A DNA stretch of 64,000 nucleotides from Tetracentron sinense (lineage: Eukaryota; Streptophyta; Magnoliopsida; Trochodendrales; Trochodendraceae): assembly GCA_015143295.1 (NCBI GenBank), contig CM026561.1, positions 36,150,875-36,214,874 on the forward strand, read 5' to 3'. The notes below the pieces were generated by a model, which was given only the letters and a program-made list of their open reading frames with translations, searched no databases and had not been told where the DNA came from. Below, piece after piece: positions 23,130-35,899 of this stretch. Every line of letters starts with the position of its first letter. Position 1 is the stretch's first letter. Both the position numbers and the translations under genes were made by a program.

Positions 23130-25643
23130 TGTGAGCATGAGATTTCCTACCTACTTTCACAAGGTTGGTTTGACTGAGAGTCGCCACCCATTCATTCTAT
23201 GAGATAGGTCCCGGGATTTGATTTGGATAAGGCAAATGGTCTAAGCAGAGATTAGGGTAAGTGGTTCGATTAAGTCCCGGAGAAAGTGTTAGGTACCCCA
23301 AGACCCTCATTTTATAATGGTTACCTACTTCCTAAATCTAAGCCAAATTTTAATCTCAATATTAATTAGAATACCTAAATGTTTAATGAAATGCTAATCC
23401 AAGAAATAATAGAAAGCTAATCTAAACTAGGGTCGAATCCAAGTCGGATTGCCTACGTACTCACATAAGGGTGAGATCAGACCAAGCGTAGTTCTGGCAC
23501 ATGAGCCCATGCCAAGGCTAGGGGTGTGTGTGTGTGCATTGGATGATCAAAGGTCTAGTCCGGAGGCTAGGGTTTAGTTGACCGAGTTGGTCAAGTGCAA
23601 GGTTAAGTCTAACCGCGGTTAGAGAGGTGTTAACCATGGTTAGGGGGGCCTAACCATGGTCAAGAAAGCAAACAAGCATGTTTTGGTCTCTTTTCGGTTC
23701 TTTTATATTTTTCTGATTTTTTTGAGATTTTTCACAAGGGTTAAGAAACTTAACCATGGTTCAGAGGTAACCGGAGTTAGGTTAACCCTAGTTAAGCAAG
23801 TAGGCAGGTCAAAAGTGGAGGCCCAGTGCACGTGGCAGGCCTAGACTGGCCTCCCACCATTGTTGGGCCCATAACAAAGCTCAAAATAACAGTAAAAGGA
23901 GTGGCGGTAAATGATTTGCCGCCATTCCAAAACAAGGTAGTTTTGGAATGGCGGTAGATCATCTACCGCCATTCAAAGCATTTTCTAGTATGAGTTTGTT
24001 GGAGGTTTAACTTAGGGTAAGGGGTTAACCATGGGTCAAGGACCCTTAGGTTTGGCCAAAGATGAGTCCAGAAGGTCTTGGGCTTCATGGTAAGCCCTGG
24101 CATGGGCTGAGGTGGTCTAAAATGTCCTGGTTTTAGGCCCAAACACACTGTTCACAAGAAATCGTGAATGACGGTAATAGAATTACCACCATTCTGGACT
24201 GTTTACAAACCAAGGGTCTTTAACCATAGTTCAACCTCGAGTCATGGTCTGAAATCTTTAGGGGAGATAGAAGACAGGCAAGGGGTTCTAACCATACCCC
24301 TGGATTGGACCAAGGGTTAAACTAACCACGGTTAAAGGCTCTGCAACAGTAAGGTTCAGTAATGGCGGTAGATAGTCTACCGCCATTACTGCCATTTTAC
24401 CGAAACTGAATTTCTCCTCCTGGGAGCTGAACTAGAGCTAAACCAGAAGGTCCCTCATAGGCTGAGGGTCCTCTGGAGATTCGGGGATGATGCCATACAC
24501 GCCGAGGAGCTACTATACCATGATGTCCACCCTCAAGGGTCCCTCATACCTATTGTGAGGTATGGGGACCTCTGTCTCTGGGTTATGATGAAACAAAACA
24601 GTAAAGCAAGTGATAAGAAATTAAAACATACCCTTGGAAGATGACCATGGGTTTACAATGCTCAAACAATAAGAAAAATGGGTAGGGTCAAACCCCTACC
24701 CTTTTTATGTGCCCGCAGGAACTGTATGGAGATGATGCATTATTGTTATGTTATGGTGGTGAGTAGCAGAAGATCTAGGTTTAGTCCTAGGGGTTTTTAA
24801 GGTCCCCCTGAAGTGAAAGCTAAGCTGGTGTGGTGGTAGACTAAGGCTAGCCGAATCCCTACCGGGTTTGGAGTAGTGGTTTTTGAGTAGCAGTGGGGTG
24901 GTGGTGCACGACTGTAGAACAATAGACGTGGGCCTGGTTGGAATTCAGAGGATTCTCTGGAGGGACCTAAGATCCTACAGAGGTAAAGGCCAAGGTCTAA
25001 GATGGATGTGGGAGAGGTGGTTGCAATGGAGCAGCACCTAGTTAAGGGATTTCGGCCTTTTTTCAAGTGTAGAGGAGAGGGGGATTTATAGGATGAAGGG
25101 GAGACCCCAGGGGTATTTCTGGGATGCCCACAGGCATGGGGAACATTGTGGAGATGGAACACAGGTGGTCCAGGGTGCAGGATACGAGTTTTTTTGCAGA
25201 AAACAGGGGTGGCGCTAGAAGATTTACCGCCATCCCCATAACAGTGTATTATGGGAATAACGGTAGATCCTCTACCGACATTCCCTGATACTTGTTATTT
25301 TGGGCCAGACCCTCACATGCGTGGGTTGATATCCTGATTTCTTTGCCTCTTATTGCATTGGCGCACAACCGAAATTTTTTGAATTCAAAACAATGGGCCC
25401 CACCCTAGTCGACCCCTAAGGGTCGTGGGCCCAAGTTTGGGCCCATCCTAGGCCTAGGCTTGCTATGGTTTTGGACTTTGGACTGCTTAGTGGGCTTTGA
25501 GCCTGTAGGGGCTTAACCTAGGGTTTAAACTTAGGTTAGGGCTTGGGCCTGACCTAGGGGGTTGTCCTAGGGTTTGGGAAAGCAGACCATGGTTATATTT
25601 ATTAACCATGATTAATTGGGGGTGTAAAAATGGGGTGCTTACA
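23130..25643 (-). repeat. 5' LTR of the outer element (minus sense)
   Basis: This copy is 2514 bp and starts TGTAAGCACC on the minus strand. A TATA-like CCTATAAATCCCC lies at about 25083-25093 on the minus strand, so U3 is about 550 bp and the R-U5 part is very long, about 1.9 kb. It holds about six hairpins of the type AATGGCGGTA...TACCGCCATT and many TTAACCATGGTTAA-like palindromes. Confidence 0.85.
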
Positions 25644-25648
25644 AGTGG

Positions 25649-26256
25649 TTTACTAGGTTTAGTTTTATCTATTTATATTTATACCTTAATTTAGTAATTT
25701 ACTAAAAGGTCCTTACAAAAGAGTGTTTGGTTACTCATTAATTTAATTCAGGTTTGTATATTATTCTTTTTTGTTTCTTTGTTCTCATTATTCTATTTAA
25801 CCTTTAGTTAGGTAAATTATAATGGTTAACTTTAATGATGTAATTACTAACCTACTCTCAACAAGATAATTACCTAAATACCCTTAAAATCAGAATAATA
25901 ATTTGAAGGTCACTACCGTTCATCTATCGTTTCTTGAGTTATTTCAATCTCTTGTCACTAATAGTACATTCTCTTACATAACATTCCACCTCACGCTTCT
26001 TTAACAAACATATATACAAATAAGTCAAGAAACACATTATAGCATTCCCATTAAAGAAAGGGAATCTTTATTATCAACCATACACACTTGGCATCTTTAT
26101 TGTCAACCATATACACTTAGCCTCTCCGTCAATGCATTTTTTTTAAGAGATAACTAGAGCAACTCAAAATATGTAGATGTCTCTTTCTTCTGCTCTCATA
26201 AGTCAATTTCAAGAAATGAACGGACATTGGGAGTGACAAGATAGGAAAGGGTAGCT
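25649..26256. other. AT-rich spacer; no gene seen
   Basis: No supported frame. A ~28-bp phrase (CTTTATTRTCAACCATA then CACTT) is repeated in tandem at about 26067-26121. Confidence 0.5.
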
Positions 26257-26471
26257 GGCATTGGATAACCTCTGGCTTACGTCCAAGCCTATGCCTCGGG
26301 CGTCACTCCTTCAACCGACATGTGGTAATAAAAAGGGGAAAAGTATCAAGTGGGGAAAAGTAAAAAATGAGGAGAAAATGAAATGACTTCTCCTTTTTAT
26401 CACCTCATGTCAGTTGAAGGAGTGACGCCCAAGGCGTTGGCTCGGGCATTTGCCAGAGGAAATCCGATGTC
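26257..26471. mobile_element. Foldback MITE, probably Mutator-like
   Basis: The ~75-bp ends are inverted copies. The left reads GGCATTGGATAACCTCTGGC, and the right (reverse complement) reads GACATCGGATTTCCTCTGGC. Both continue through GGGCGTCACTCCTTCAA. The termini resemble those of the clearer element at 40327-40547. The expected 9-bp target duplication is not recognisable, so it is older. The 74-residue minus frame here is only the inverted arm. Confidence 0.65.
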
Positions 26472-26575
26472 ATATCTGGAGTGGAAGGAAAGAGAAAGGA
26501 CAGTTAATGAATGAAAAAGAGAGGTGGCTAGCAAAGGACTTGAAGACAAATATTTGACTGTATACCTATACCACC

Positions 26576-26993
26576 CAAGGTTTGAAATTTCGTGAAATTT
26601 CGGTTTTAGACAACCCAATGACATCGAAACTAGGTTTATTTCGAAAATCGGATTTCGGTCGAAATTTCGGGTGAAATTTTAGATTTCGGAATTTCGGCCA
26701 AAATTTGATTTTTTTTTTTTTTAATTTTTAATTAAAATTGTGAAATTTTTCGAAATTTTTCGTGAAATTTCAAATTTTTATATATTAATTTTAAAAATTA
26801 AATAATAATATTATATAAATATATAAAATTTTAATAAAATATTAGTTTTTTAACATATATATATATTAATTATATATATATAATTAATCAAATATTAATA
26901 TTTCGAAATTTGACCGAAATCCCGTAATTTTTCAGGATTTCAGTTCGGGTTGGCCGCCGGAAATCATTGAAAATTTCGAAATTAAAAACCTTG
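26576..26993. mobile_element. AT-rich MITE, hAT-like
   Basis: About 418 bp built from GAAATTTCGG-type phrases, with inverted ends CAAGGTTTGAAATTTCG and CAAGGTTTTTAATTTCG (reverse complement of the right end). The flanks ATACCACC and ATGCTACC match at 6 of 8 positions with two transitions, which fits a decayed 8-bp duplication of the hAT type. Confidence 0.5.
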
Positions 26994-27450
26994 ATGCTAC
27001 CTTACTTATAGATTCGGCACGAGCCCCCTAGTAATAATGGGACGGGTTTATCGCCCTTGATCTTGCTAGTGTCCTTAGCAAGTGGGAGGCCTAATCGCTT
27101 GGTCTCCTCTCCTCAGATGAAGTTGTGGTTGCTGTGTGTCGACCATAACCCTTGTGATTGACCATTGAAAGTGTCATGCTTTTGTCTTATGGTAAGGGTA
27201 ATTTGATAATTACAAATATAAAATAAGATATTTGTGTAACGTAAATTATTTTTATGTAATTTTCAAAGTATTTCTGTAAAGACAATTTTTTTTTTTGGTT
27301 GCTCCGGTTATCTCTTTAACCGGAGCTTTCTGTTCAGACTTAAAACTCGTGCTACCCCTACTCTCAATCAAACCCTTATTATCAACCTCACCTATGGATC
27401 AGTTGCAACCGTTAGGAGTTGAATCTGAGTAGGGTTAGCATTCCTCATGT

Positions 27451-27457
27451 TTATAAA
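27451..27457 (+). promoter_or_regulatory. TATA box of the ABA2-like gene
   Basis: TTATAAAGG at 27451 stands 93 bp before the start codon. A CT-rich stretch follows (27465-27485), typical of plant start regions, so the 5' UTR is short, about 60 nt. Confidence 0.6.
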
Positions 27458-27543
27458 GGAGAGAGATTCCTCTTCTTCACTTCACTTTAAGCTCTGCAGT
27501 AGAGACTAGAGAGAGAAATCAAATCCAAGAGAAAGCTTCAGCC

Positions 27544-30500
27544 ATGTCCACCAGCAACTCTGGCACTTCTTCTCTTCACCATCAACGGTAATCAACTGAA
27601 AAACCTGTTTGCTTCATTTTCTTTACTCACCATGATAGTCTAACCTGCGCCTATAGGTCTTAGAGTAATTAGAGAAGATTTACCCCCCATTTTCTTTCTC
27701 TTCTTGTTGGTGATTGTTATCTAGCTTCAATTATCAAAATCTGGGTCTCATGTATTTATGTTCTGAGATAAAATAGCCTGAATCTAACGCCTCTGAATCA
27801 TTTAGATCATAATAGAAACACCCATGTGGTTCAAGCCCTTGGATTAGATCCATTTCATGCTGTTCTACATGATTTGAGTTCCAATTTTTACTTTCTGTAA
27901 CTATGTAGTTTGTATTAAGGCCACAATATAGGGGAAAACCCCTTCTCTCATGGGGTGTTTGGTTGCGGATTTCAAGTTGTGTGGTAAAGGGAGATGGAAT
28001 TTTAGACATGTTTGGTACCATTCTACCAACGTTAACTTACCCCCAAATACTTTGGGTAACATGATAATCTCTGTGATTGTGAAGCTTTTTGGTACCAAGT
28101 ACAGACTTAAATGTTTACCCCCCAAAAAAAAAGTACAGACTTAAATGGGTCTCAAGTTATGTGGGGTTGGTTATGTATCCATGAATTCTGTTTTGAGCAA
28201 ACCTAGTTCTAGTTAAATTCTACAGAAAATAAATTTTCACTTGCGCCACTTATATAGGGATGGTTTACTTGTTACTAAACACATCCTAAGAGAAATTCTT
28301 TCCCTAAATAGATCTTTGTAGTTTGAAAATTTTGAATTCGGATCTTCTGTAGGGGCCCTTGAGGATCCAAGATTATTGTGTGATTCTGAAATTTTCGTGT
28401 GCTGATGGGTACTTGCATGGTAAAAAGTACCTCAATTTTTCAAAAAGTCTCGAATAATGAATGAGTTTTTCACCAAGCATTAATTCACGAAGTATGTGAC
28501 TTTTGAAAAAAAAATGTATTTTAAAAAAAAATCACGAATTTTGGGAATTAAAAACAAATTAGGCACGACTTTTTGAAAAAGTCCCAAATAAATGTCTTAT
28601 GTATGAAACATATTTGCTATAATTTTCAAAAATTAAAAGGTTATTATAATTTTTTACACATCATACCTAATATTTTCCCTAATTTATTTCAGATTTTTTC
28701 CGAATTTGGCCGATTTTTTCCCAAATTTTTCCTGAATGAATAATGCCCAAGCTCCGACTAGGTAACTATGCTTACGTGGCGTGCTTTCCTGCATTCTACA
28801 AAGTGTCTTTGTAACGATCTTTACCAAAGATCTGGACTCAAAGGTTTGTTAGTGTCTTTGGCTAAATCAAAACTCTAGGTTGATTAATTTGAGCCTAGTA
28901 AATCTATTTTGTTGTTTTGGTCAGTGATTTAGGAGTCCTGGAATATGGATTAGTTTTTGACATTAGTCCAAGTTAACTGAATGGAAAAACTAGAACTTGG
29001 GCGAGAGATCGACAAAGTAGAAGAGTTGAAGGAGTTTTGAGGGGTGAACAACACATCCCATTATAGTAAACTTAAGTCACAAGTGACTATTTTAAGTCTT
29101 GAAACTTTATTTTTTATCTTTGTGGATCGAGAAGTCTCGAAACTTCAAATGGAGAGCTGAAAAATGAACTTAGATAAAGAAAACCTTAATAAGTACCTAA
29201 TTGGACTTCCAACAAGATGAAAGTTACTTTGATTGCCTTTTGTAGTTTTGTTAGAATTGTCTAATTCTGTATATTATTTACCTTCATTGTAAAAATGAAT
29301 GTTTCCTTACCAAAGTGTAAAGCTTCTTCATTTTCTCTTGCGCTTGAAATTGCATCACAATTCTTATCATTTTTATGAATTCTTAAGCATTATTTTCCAG
29401 TTGGATGGATATAGTGGAAAACAATTAATTTGTGGGAAAAACAGCTTTTCTGCTGAATGTGAAGGATATTTTTTATTTGATTTCTTGTATATACACTTTT
29501 TACCAATAATAATCTGTTTATAGGAAAATAGCTTAGGCTCTGTTCTTTTGGTGGAACATTTAAAAGTCCGGAAGATTAATGTTTTGGAACAAGAGGCAAA
29601 AGTCTGGGACGAGAAGGGAGAGGGTTTCTAACCCTTTTACACGATGGTATCTCAAATTTATCGAGTTCGAATTAATTATAAGTTCCACATCCATGGAACT
29701 TAAAAAATTCAAAAATTTTGGTGGGACTTGAAAGTTCCATATTTGTAGAACTTTTGCACTCTATGGAATAATATAGTTCTAGACATTAAGTAAAATTAGG
29801 CATAAAACAATGAAAGTTCTAGACTATTAAAGTTCCACAAAAATAACGGAACCTTACTGATTTTTCTTACCAAATAGATAGAAAACAACAAACTAAACAG
29901 AAATTATGCCTCTGCTTAATGCAAAATACAGTTTTCATGGGAATTTTTTTTTTTTTTTTGCAGTACTCTGCTCCCTACCATCTTTAATTAAGGCGTAGTT
30001 TCTCTTTAACTGCATTTGAGTTTATTTATTTATCCATACCTCCTTCCAAACTTGCAAGAAAAGTGCTTTCTTGGCCACCTAACCAAGTACAATTAAGCTG
30101 AAATTTGTCTCGTTTGAAACTAGACCTATTCTGCCCTCCATCTCAACAGTCAGGCAGCCTTCTTTTTCTACATTTATGTATGTGTTTACTTATGTTTCAG
30201 ATTAGCAGGGAAGGTGGCATTAGTAACAGGCGGTGCCACCGGCATTGGCGAGAGCATTGTGCGACTCTTCCACCAGCATGGAGCAAAAGTCTGTATCGTG
30301 GACGTGCAGGATGACCTTGGCCAACACCTATGTGAGAGTCTCGGTGGGGACCCAAATGTGTGTTTCTTCCACTGTGATGTCACCATTGAGAATGATGTAC
30401 ATTCCGCCGTTGACTTCACAGCCGATAAGTTTGGCACACTGGACATCATGGTTAACAATGCAGGAATAGGAGGCCAGCCTGGATCTGATATTCGCAATGT

Positions 30501-30999
30501 GGATCTATCTGAATTCCAGAAGGTGTTTGATATAAATGTGAAAGGTGTCTTTCTGGGGATGAAGCATGCCGCTCGTGTTATGATCCCACATGCGAAGGGC
30601 TCGATAGTTTCTCTCTCTAGTGTTTCCAGTGTTACAGGTGGTCTTGGCCCGCACGCCTACACAGGGTCGAAGCATGCCGTGGTGGGGCTCACTAAGAATG
30701 TTGCTGCGGAGCTTGGTGCGCATGGGATACGTGTGAACTGTGTGGCACCATATGCGGTTCCTACGAATTTGGCTTTGGCGCATCTGCCTGAGGAAGAGAG
30801 GACGGAGGATGCATGGACTGGTTTCCGGGGTTTCGTGGGGAGGAATGGCAACTTGCAAGGGGTGGAACTGACGGCAGATGATGTGGCTAATGCTGTGCTC
30901 TACCTTGCGAGCGATGAGGCACGGTACATCAGCGGGCTTAACCTCATGGTTGATGGGGGTTTCACATGTGTGAATCACTCCCTTCGAGTATTTAGATGA
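27544..30999 (+). CDS. ABA2: Xanthoxin dehydrogenase ABA2-like, short-chain dehydrogenase
   Basis: The gene has two exons: 27544-27587 (donor G|GTAATC) and 30201-30999 (acceptor TTTCAG|A), giving 280 residues. The exon 1 start is chosen because its reading joins in phase to give ...HHQRLAGKVALVTGG. Visible motifs are the NAD-binding TGGATGIG (24-31), Asp49 after the second strand (NAD preference), NNAG (100-103), Ser155, and the catalytic Tyr168-x-x-x-Lys172 (YTGSK). The C-terminus (LALAHLPEEERTED, YISGLNLMVDGGFTC, NHSLRVFR) is very close to my recollection of Arabidopsis ABA2, which is 285 residues long and also has one early intron. ABA2 is cytosolic and oxidises xanthoxin to abscisic aldehyde in ABA synthesis. 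The family also includes secoisolariciresinol dehydrogenase and related enzymes, so substrate is inferred from sequence likeness. A decayed second copy lies downstream at 41928-51417. No break is seen in this copy. Confidence 0.9.
27588..30200 (+). other. Intron of the ABA2-like gene
   Basis: A 2613-bp intron with GT...AG ends and an AT-rich body. No second gene was recognised. Short frames at 27734-28144 and 29299-29523 have no family features. An A-rich stretch at 28122-28132 separates two copies of AGTACAGACTTAAATG. Confidence 0.75.
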
Positions 31000-31074
31000 T
31001 TAGTGTTGTTATCTGCACATGGGGTGGGATAGGGTGGGGTGGCGCACGATTATGACTTTGTATGAATGCATTTT

Positions 31075-31080
31075 AATAAA
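31075..31080 (+). terminator. Poly(A) signal of the ABA2-like gene
   Basis: AATAAA lies 76 bp after the stop codon in otherwise non-coding sequence, in the usual place for a plant near-upstream element. Confidence 0.55.
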
Positions 31081-31271
31081 ACTATAGTGTTATGGACATG
31101 GGTTCTTCTCCAGTAATTACTGTCGATTCTGGTTTTTGGTTCCTAGTCCTATTTTATTAGTAGCCTTGATTGGGGCTGTAGTACTGACTATAAATAGGAC
31201 ATCTCAGGTGAAAAGACAGGATGTATTCCGACAACGAGCCATCTGGCTGCTCAATGAGAAAGGCCTCGACA

Positions 31272-31828
31272 TAGGGTTGTCAAGGGTCAGGGTAGGGCAG
31301 GGGTCAACCCTAGCCCTACCCTTCCCTATAAGAGTAGGGCCCTAGCCCAGCCCTAGCCCTTCAAGGGCCGAGATTGATTGGGCCCTAGCCCTGTCCTCAA
31401 GGGCCAGGGCAGGGCCAAAGAGCCGGAAGGGCCAAAAGAAAGAGCAGGATTTTTTTACTGATTTGAGATGACGAGAATTTTTTTCTACATCAACTGTTAA
31501 CTTGACATGGAAATGGATACCCTCCTCTTTTATCCCGGCTTGAGACCGACATTGCAACAAAAAGAGCAATGACAAAGTTAATTTTTTTTTCCTTATCAGT
31601 GACAAGCATACTTGATAAAATAAAACAAAATAAAACTATATAGAACAAAATTTATATATCAAAATCTTCTAAGCAGGAGGAGACGATGAGGCAATTTCGT
31701 ATACGAGATTAGGGTTAGGGTTCGTAACGAGTGTCAAGACCTCAAGGGGTTTTATAACGATGGTTATGTGAAATTACTCATACCCTAATATTAAACTATT
31801 TGAAAGAGTGAAATGAGTAATTTCATAA

Positions 31829-31871
<43 letters not shown>

Positions 31872-32405
31872 TTTTATGGTTTATAGACCTTAGCTACCGT
31901 GTAGCAACTAAGGAGAATAACAGGGCTTTAAAGGGCAAGGCCGAGGTGAGCCCTGGCCCGGCCCTGTAGAAGCAGGGCTTCAGAGGGCTTTGGAGGGTAG
32001 GGAGGGCCGGGTACCCTTCTACATAGGCTTTTTTGACAGCCCTAGTAACGAGTGTCGACACCTCAAGGGGTTTTATAACAATGGTCATGTGAAATTACTC
32101 ATACCCTAATATTAAACTATTTGAAAGGGTGAAATGAGTAATTTCATAAATATAATATATATATATATATATATTATATTTTTAGGGTTTATAGACCTTA
32201 GCTACCGTGTAGCAACTAAGGAGAAGGACAGGACTTTAAAGGGCAGGGCCGAGGTGAGCCCTGGCCCGGCCCGGCCTTGTAGAACCAGGGCTTCCAGATT
32301 TTGAACCCTCCCCGACCCAAGGGCTGGGAAGGCAGGGCTTCAGAGGGCTTTGGAGGGTAGGGCAGGGCCGGGTACCCTTCTACATGGGCTATTTTGACAG
32401 CCCTA
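31272..32405. mobile_element. Non-autonomous hAT element with internal duplication
   Basis: The termini are TAGGGTTGTCAAGGGTCAGG and, at the right end, TTTTGACAGCCCTA. A perfect 8-bp duplication, CCTCGACA, flanks it (31264-31271 and 32406-32413). That size is diagnostic of hAT. The body is a GC-rich set of AGGGCCAGGGCAGGGC phrases and an AT-rich part. The 3' third is present twice in tandem (about 31724-32041 and 32045-32405), each copy with its own (TA)n tract (31837-31871; 32150-32175) and its own TTTTGACAGCCCTA end. No transposase was seen. Confidence 0.85.
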
Positions 32406-32413
32406 CCTCGACA

Positions 32414-32817
32414 GTTGTTCCCTGTTTGACGTTCTATTGATTGGGGCCGGGCCATAGGAATTCTACCTACTTAGTAACATGGTACTTACTGTCGAGGAGA
32501 CTGTTAGTCTGTTAGTATTCTCAACGGAAGCGTCACGTAGTATTGTGTACACCAACTAAGGCTTATGCATCCCAATTAAAGTATTGGTTGGTGTGCATGT
32601 GTTTTGGGTTGATATGTACAGAAGTACTGTTGGCATGTACAGGAGTACGTGGTGCTAGCGATCTCCTGCTACTATTGTAGAAGATCCTGAGTATTGGTGG
32701 AGCTGTCCCAGCTCTTGTTCGAATGGTGGGCCGCCCTGGGGTAGAAAAATGCTCTAACTAAGATGGTAGTTGAGATTTGAGAACAAGAAATGAAGTTTGA
32801 GATTTCTTTTTATTCTC
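32414..32817. other. Spacer; no gene seen
   Basis: No supported frame. A ~65-bp segment at about 32738-32805 (core CTCTAACTAAGATGGTAGTT) recurs in diverged form at about 39814-39880 on the other side of the next MITE and copia insertion. Confidence 0.5.
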
Positions 32818-33067
32818 CTAGGATGCGTTCGTTTGACGAGAAAGTGAGGGAAAGGAAAAGAAAAGTTTGTTTTCTTGCACTTTTCTTGCGTTTGGTTTGC
32901 AAGAAACACACTTTCATTTTCTTGCACTTTCCCAAAAATGACAATTTTTCTTCCAAAACCTTCATCCATCTTTCGATGGTTGTTTTCCAAGAAAATAAGT
33001 TTCTTTTCTTTTCTTTTATTTTACTTTCTTTTCTTTTCTTTCACCCACTTTCTCGCCAACCGAACAC

Positions 33068-33565
33068 TAATAGGACTAATTAAAATCCAATAAACATTCA
33101 ACTTCCAAGATCTAGAGCCTTGTTACAATCAAACATTGTAAGATACAAAAAAAAATACATACCTCTATCTCTTCGGAATGTGCCGATGTGATCTGCAAAA
33201 TAAAATAGAAGAAGGGAACCTACCCCACTTCCTGCACACGTTCGTGGCCGGAGAGATGAGACTCCAATATGCAGTAGCCGTATGTATATTATGCGTGTGA
33301 GGGAGGGGGATGTTTACCCTATTTATATATCCATGGAGATAGAGTCTCACACCTTTAGGTTTCCTACCCATTATGGAAACTAAAGAACAGGGATTTAACC
33401 ACTTTCTATAAGATAGGAAACCACTACCTATTTATGGAGAGTCCATCAATTTGATTGCCAATTGATATAGGATTCTACATATACCTTAATTGATTTAGGC
33501 AACATGCAACCCAGGTTTTTTTATAGAATGAGTATATGTGTGGGACCACATGAAATATGCTAACA
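33068..33565 (-). repeat. 3' LTR of the copia element (minus sense)
   Basis: This 498-bp copy is collinear with 39298-39793. The inner border at 33566 meets the polypurine tract. The outer border meets the AACAC duplication. Confidence 0.85.
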
Positions 33566-34200
33566 ATCTCCCACTTGGTCCACACATATACTAGTGAGTT
33601 TTGAAAACGACTCTCTGAGTTGCAATCTTTGAAAAGCGAGTGGCCACTCTGTTATATTTTGAAAACCATTGCCTTAAACAATTAGGTACTACCTCAACTT
33701 TTAGCCAAACTGAAAAATAACACTAATAGTGGATCATAATTGTGCAAAGTGTTCCCAATTGGCACTAAGACAGTTCTATGGTCTCAAAAATAGTATCATT
33801 AATAAGTTTGAGTCATTAAACTTCATGTGGTTTTTTACCAAGTGGTATAGAGAAACTACACATCCCTCATGCAATCTAATGTGTGCATTCTCATGTACGT
33901 CCTGCTTCATATTCATGGTATGTCATCCTAATATATTATGGCTAGCTGCCATGTGAAAACCATCACCAACCTATTAGGATGAGGGTTTACCGATGTGGTG
34001 CCTAAACACATCAAGCCCAAGCATACAACATAGTGTATTTGTACAGATACTCTCAGGCAAGCTTCAAGTATAACTTCATTGCATACGTACAACAATACAA
34101 ATTTATAATAAATGATGCATCATCAACTTAGTTATATGCAAGTTATCGATAACAATAATATCATAGCAAATATGATAAATAAATTGTTGTGAGCTCCCAC

Positions 34201-35899
34201 TCAAATAGCACTGGCAAAAGACTCTAATACTCCCATACGAGCCACATGCTCCTTAAAAACTCTTGGAGGAAGTCCTTTTGTAAGAGGGTCAGCAATCATG
34301 TTGGTTGTGGTTAGATGAGGAATCTCAATTAACCCTTCTCTGACCTTTTCACATACTAAAAGATACTTGATTTCTATGTGCTTGTTGCTTTTGGTCACTC
34401 GTTCATGCTTCACATACTTGGTAACAGCTTCATTATCACAATAGATGACCATAGGCCTATGAATGGAGTCTACAACACCTAGTTCCCCAATAAAATTCCT
34501 CAACCATCTAGCTTGACGGTCGCTTCATAATAGCCAATGTACTCTGCAAACATGGTTGAATCAGTCATGATAGACTATTTGGAGCTTCTCCAAGAGATTG
34601 CTCCATCAGCAAGTAAGAAAATGTATCCAGAAGTGGACTTTAAGCTATCTTGACAGCCAGCATAATCAGAGTCAGAATAACCAACAACCTTGAGCTCATT
34701 TGTTCGTTTATAAATCAACATGAAGTTCTTGGTTCTCTGTAGATATCTTAGTACTTTCTTCATAGCTTTCCAATGAGTAATACCAGGATTTTTCTTTTAT
34801 CTTCCAAGCATGCCAACAATATAAATAATATCCAGTCGAATACAAAGCATTGTGTACATAAGGCTTCCAATCGCCGAGGCATACTCTTTAGCATCTACTT
34901 GACTCCTCTCAATCTGATTTCTAGGACACTGATCCTGACTGAAAATGTCTCCCTTGACCACTAGGCCCTCTCCAGGTGCACAATTCTGCATGCCAAATCT
35001 CTTGAGCACCTTATCAACGTATGCCTTTTGTGATAATCTTAATAAACCAGCTGATCGATTCCTATGAATCTTAATTCCCAGCACATATTCTGCATTTCTC
35101 ATGTCTTTCATGTCAAAATTCTTCGATAAAAAAATGCTTTGTATCATGCAGTAAGGGAATATCATTGCTTGCAAGTAAGATATCATCAACATAGAGCACG
35201 AGAATGATGAATCGACTCCCACTCACCTTAAGATATATGCATTTGTCCACAATATTTTCCTTGAAACCATATCCAACCACTATTTGATCAAATTTCAAGT
35301 ACCACTACCTTGAGGCTTGTTTTAATGTATATATGGACTTATTTAACTTGCAGACAAGATGTTCTTTACCTTAAATTTCAAAACCATCAAGTTGAGCCAT
35401 ATAGATTTCTTCCTCAAGATCACCATTTAGAAAAGCCGTCTTTACATCCTTCTGATGCAATTCCAAATTGTAATGTGCTACAATGGCCAAGATAATTCTC
35501 AATGAGTCCTTTGATGATACTGGGGAAAAAGTGTCGTTAAAATCCACTTCTGGTTTTTGCCTAAAACCATTTGCCACTAGCCTAGCCTTGAATCTTTCTA
35601 TTGCCCCTTCTGAATCCCTCTTGGTTTTGAAGACCAATCTACATTCAATTATCTTTCTACTTTCAGGAAGAACAGCCAAATCCCAAACATGGTTATTGTC
35701 CATAGATTGCAATTCCTCTCTCATGGCATCAAGCCAGTATTGAGATTCATTACTTTCCATGGCATCCCTAAAAGTCAAGGGATCATCTATATTGAGATCT
35801 CCAATTTCTCCTTCTTGTACAAACACTTCATAATCAGTAGGAATGGCTGATCTATGCTCTCTATTAGATCTTCTAAGAGGGATGGGTTCAGAAACCACA
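34201..35899 (-). pseudogene. copia reverse transcriptase and RNase H region, fossil
   Basis: Blocks include [41 protein letters not shown], the LYVDDILLAS catalytic block near 35170, YSDSDYAGCQDSLKSTSGY of RNase H, and a C-terminal ADPLTKGLPPRVFKEH. Confidence 0.85.

Larger units (their letters stand above)
331..25643 (-). mobile_element. Outer LTR retrotransposon, gag-only (TR-GAG-like), fossil
   Basis: The ends are long direct repeats (331-2808 and 23130-25643) that read TGTAAGCACCCC...GCTCACA on the minus strand. They are flanked by a perfect 5-bp duplication, AGTGG (326-330 and 25644-25648). A purine-rich tract on the minus strand borders the repeat at 2809-2825, which sets the direction as minus. 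Between the repeats I see gag-type sequence only (about 20750-22300) plus long untranslated, tandemly repeated parts. No polymerase was recognised outside the inner element, so it was probably moved by enzymes of a related element. Its gag carries the C..H...H....C pattern also seen in the inner Tat element, which suggests a related lineage. It is broken in several places. Over about 430 bp compared by eye the two LTRs differ by about 6%, mostly transitions. That suggests a few million years at usual plant rates. Confidence 0.85.

Noticed and set aside
30233-30978. Other frames across ABA2 exon 2
   Set aside because: They overlap the well-supported dehydrogenase frame and are shadows of it.
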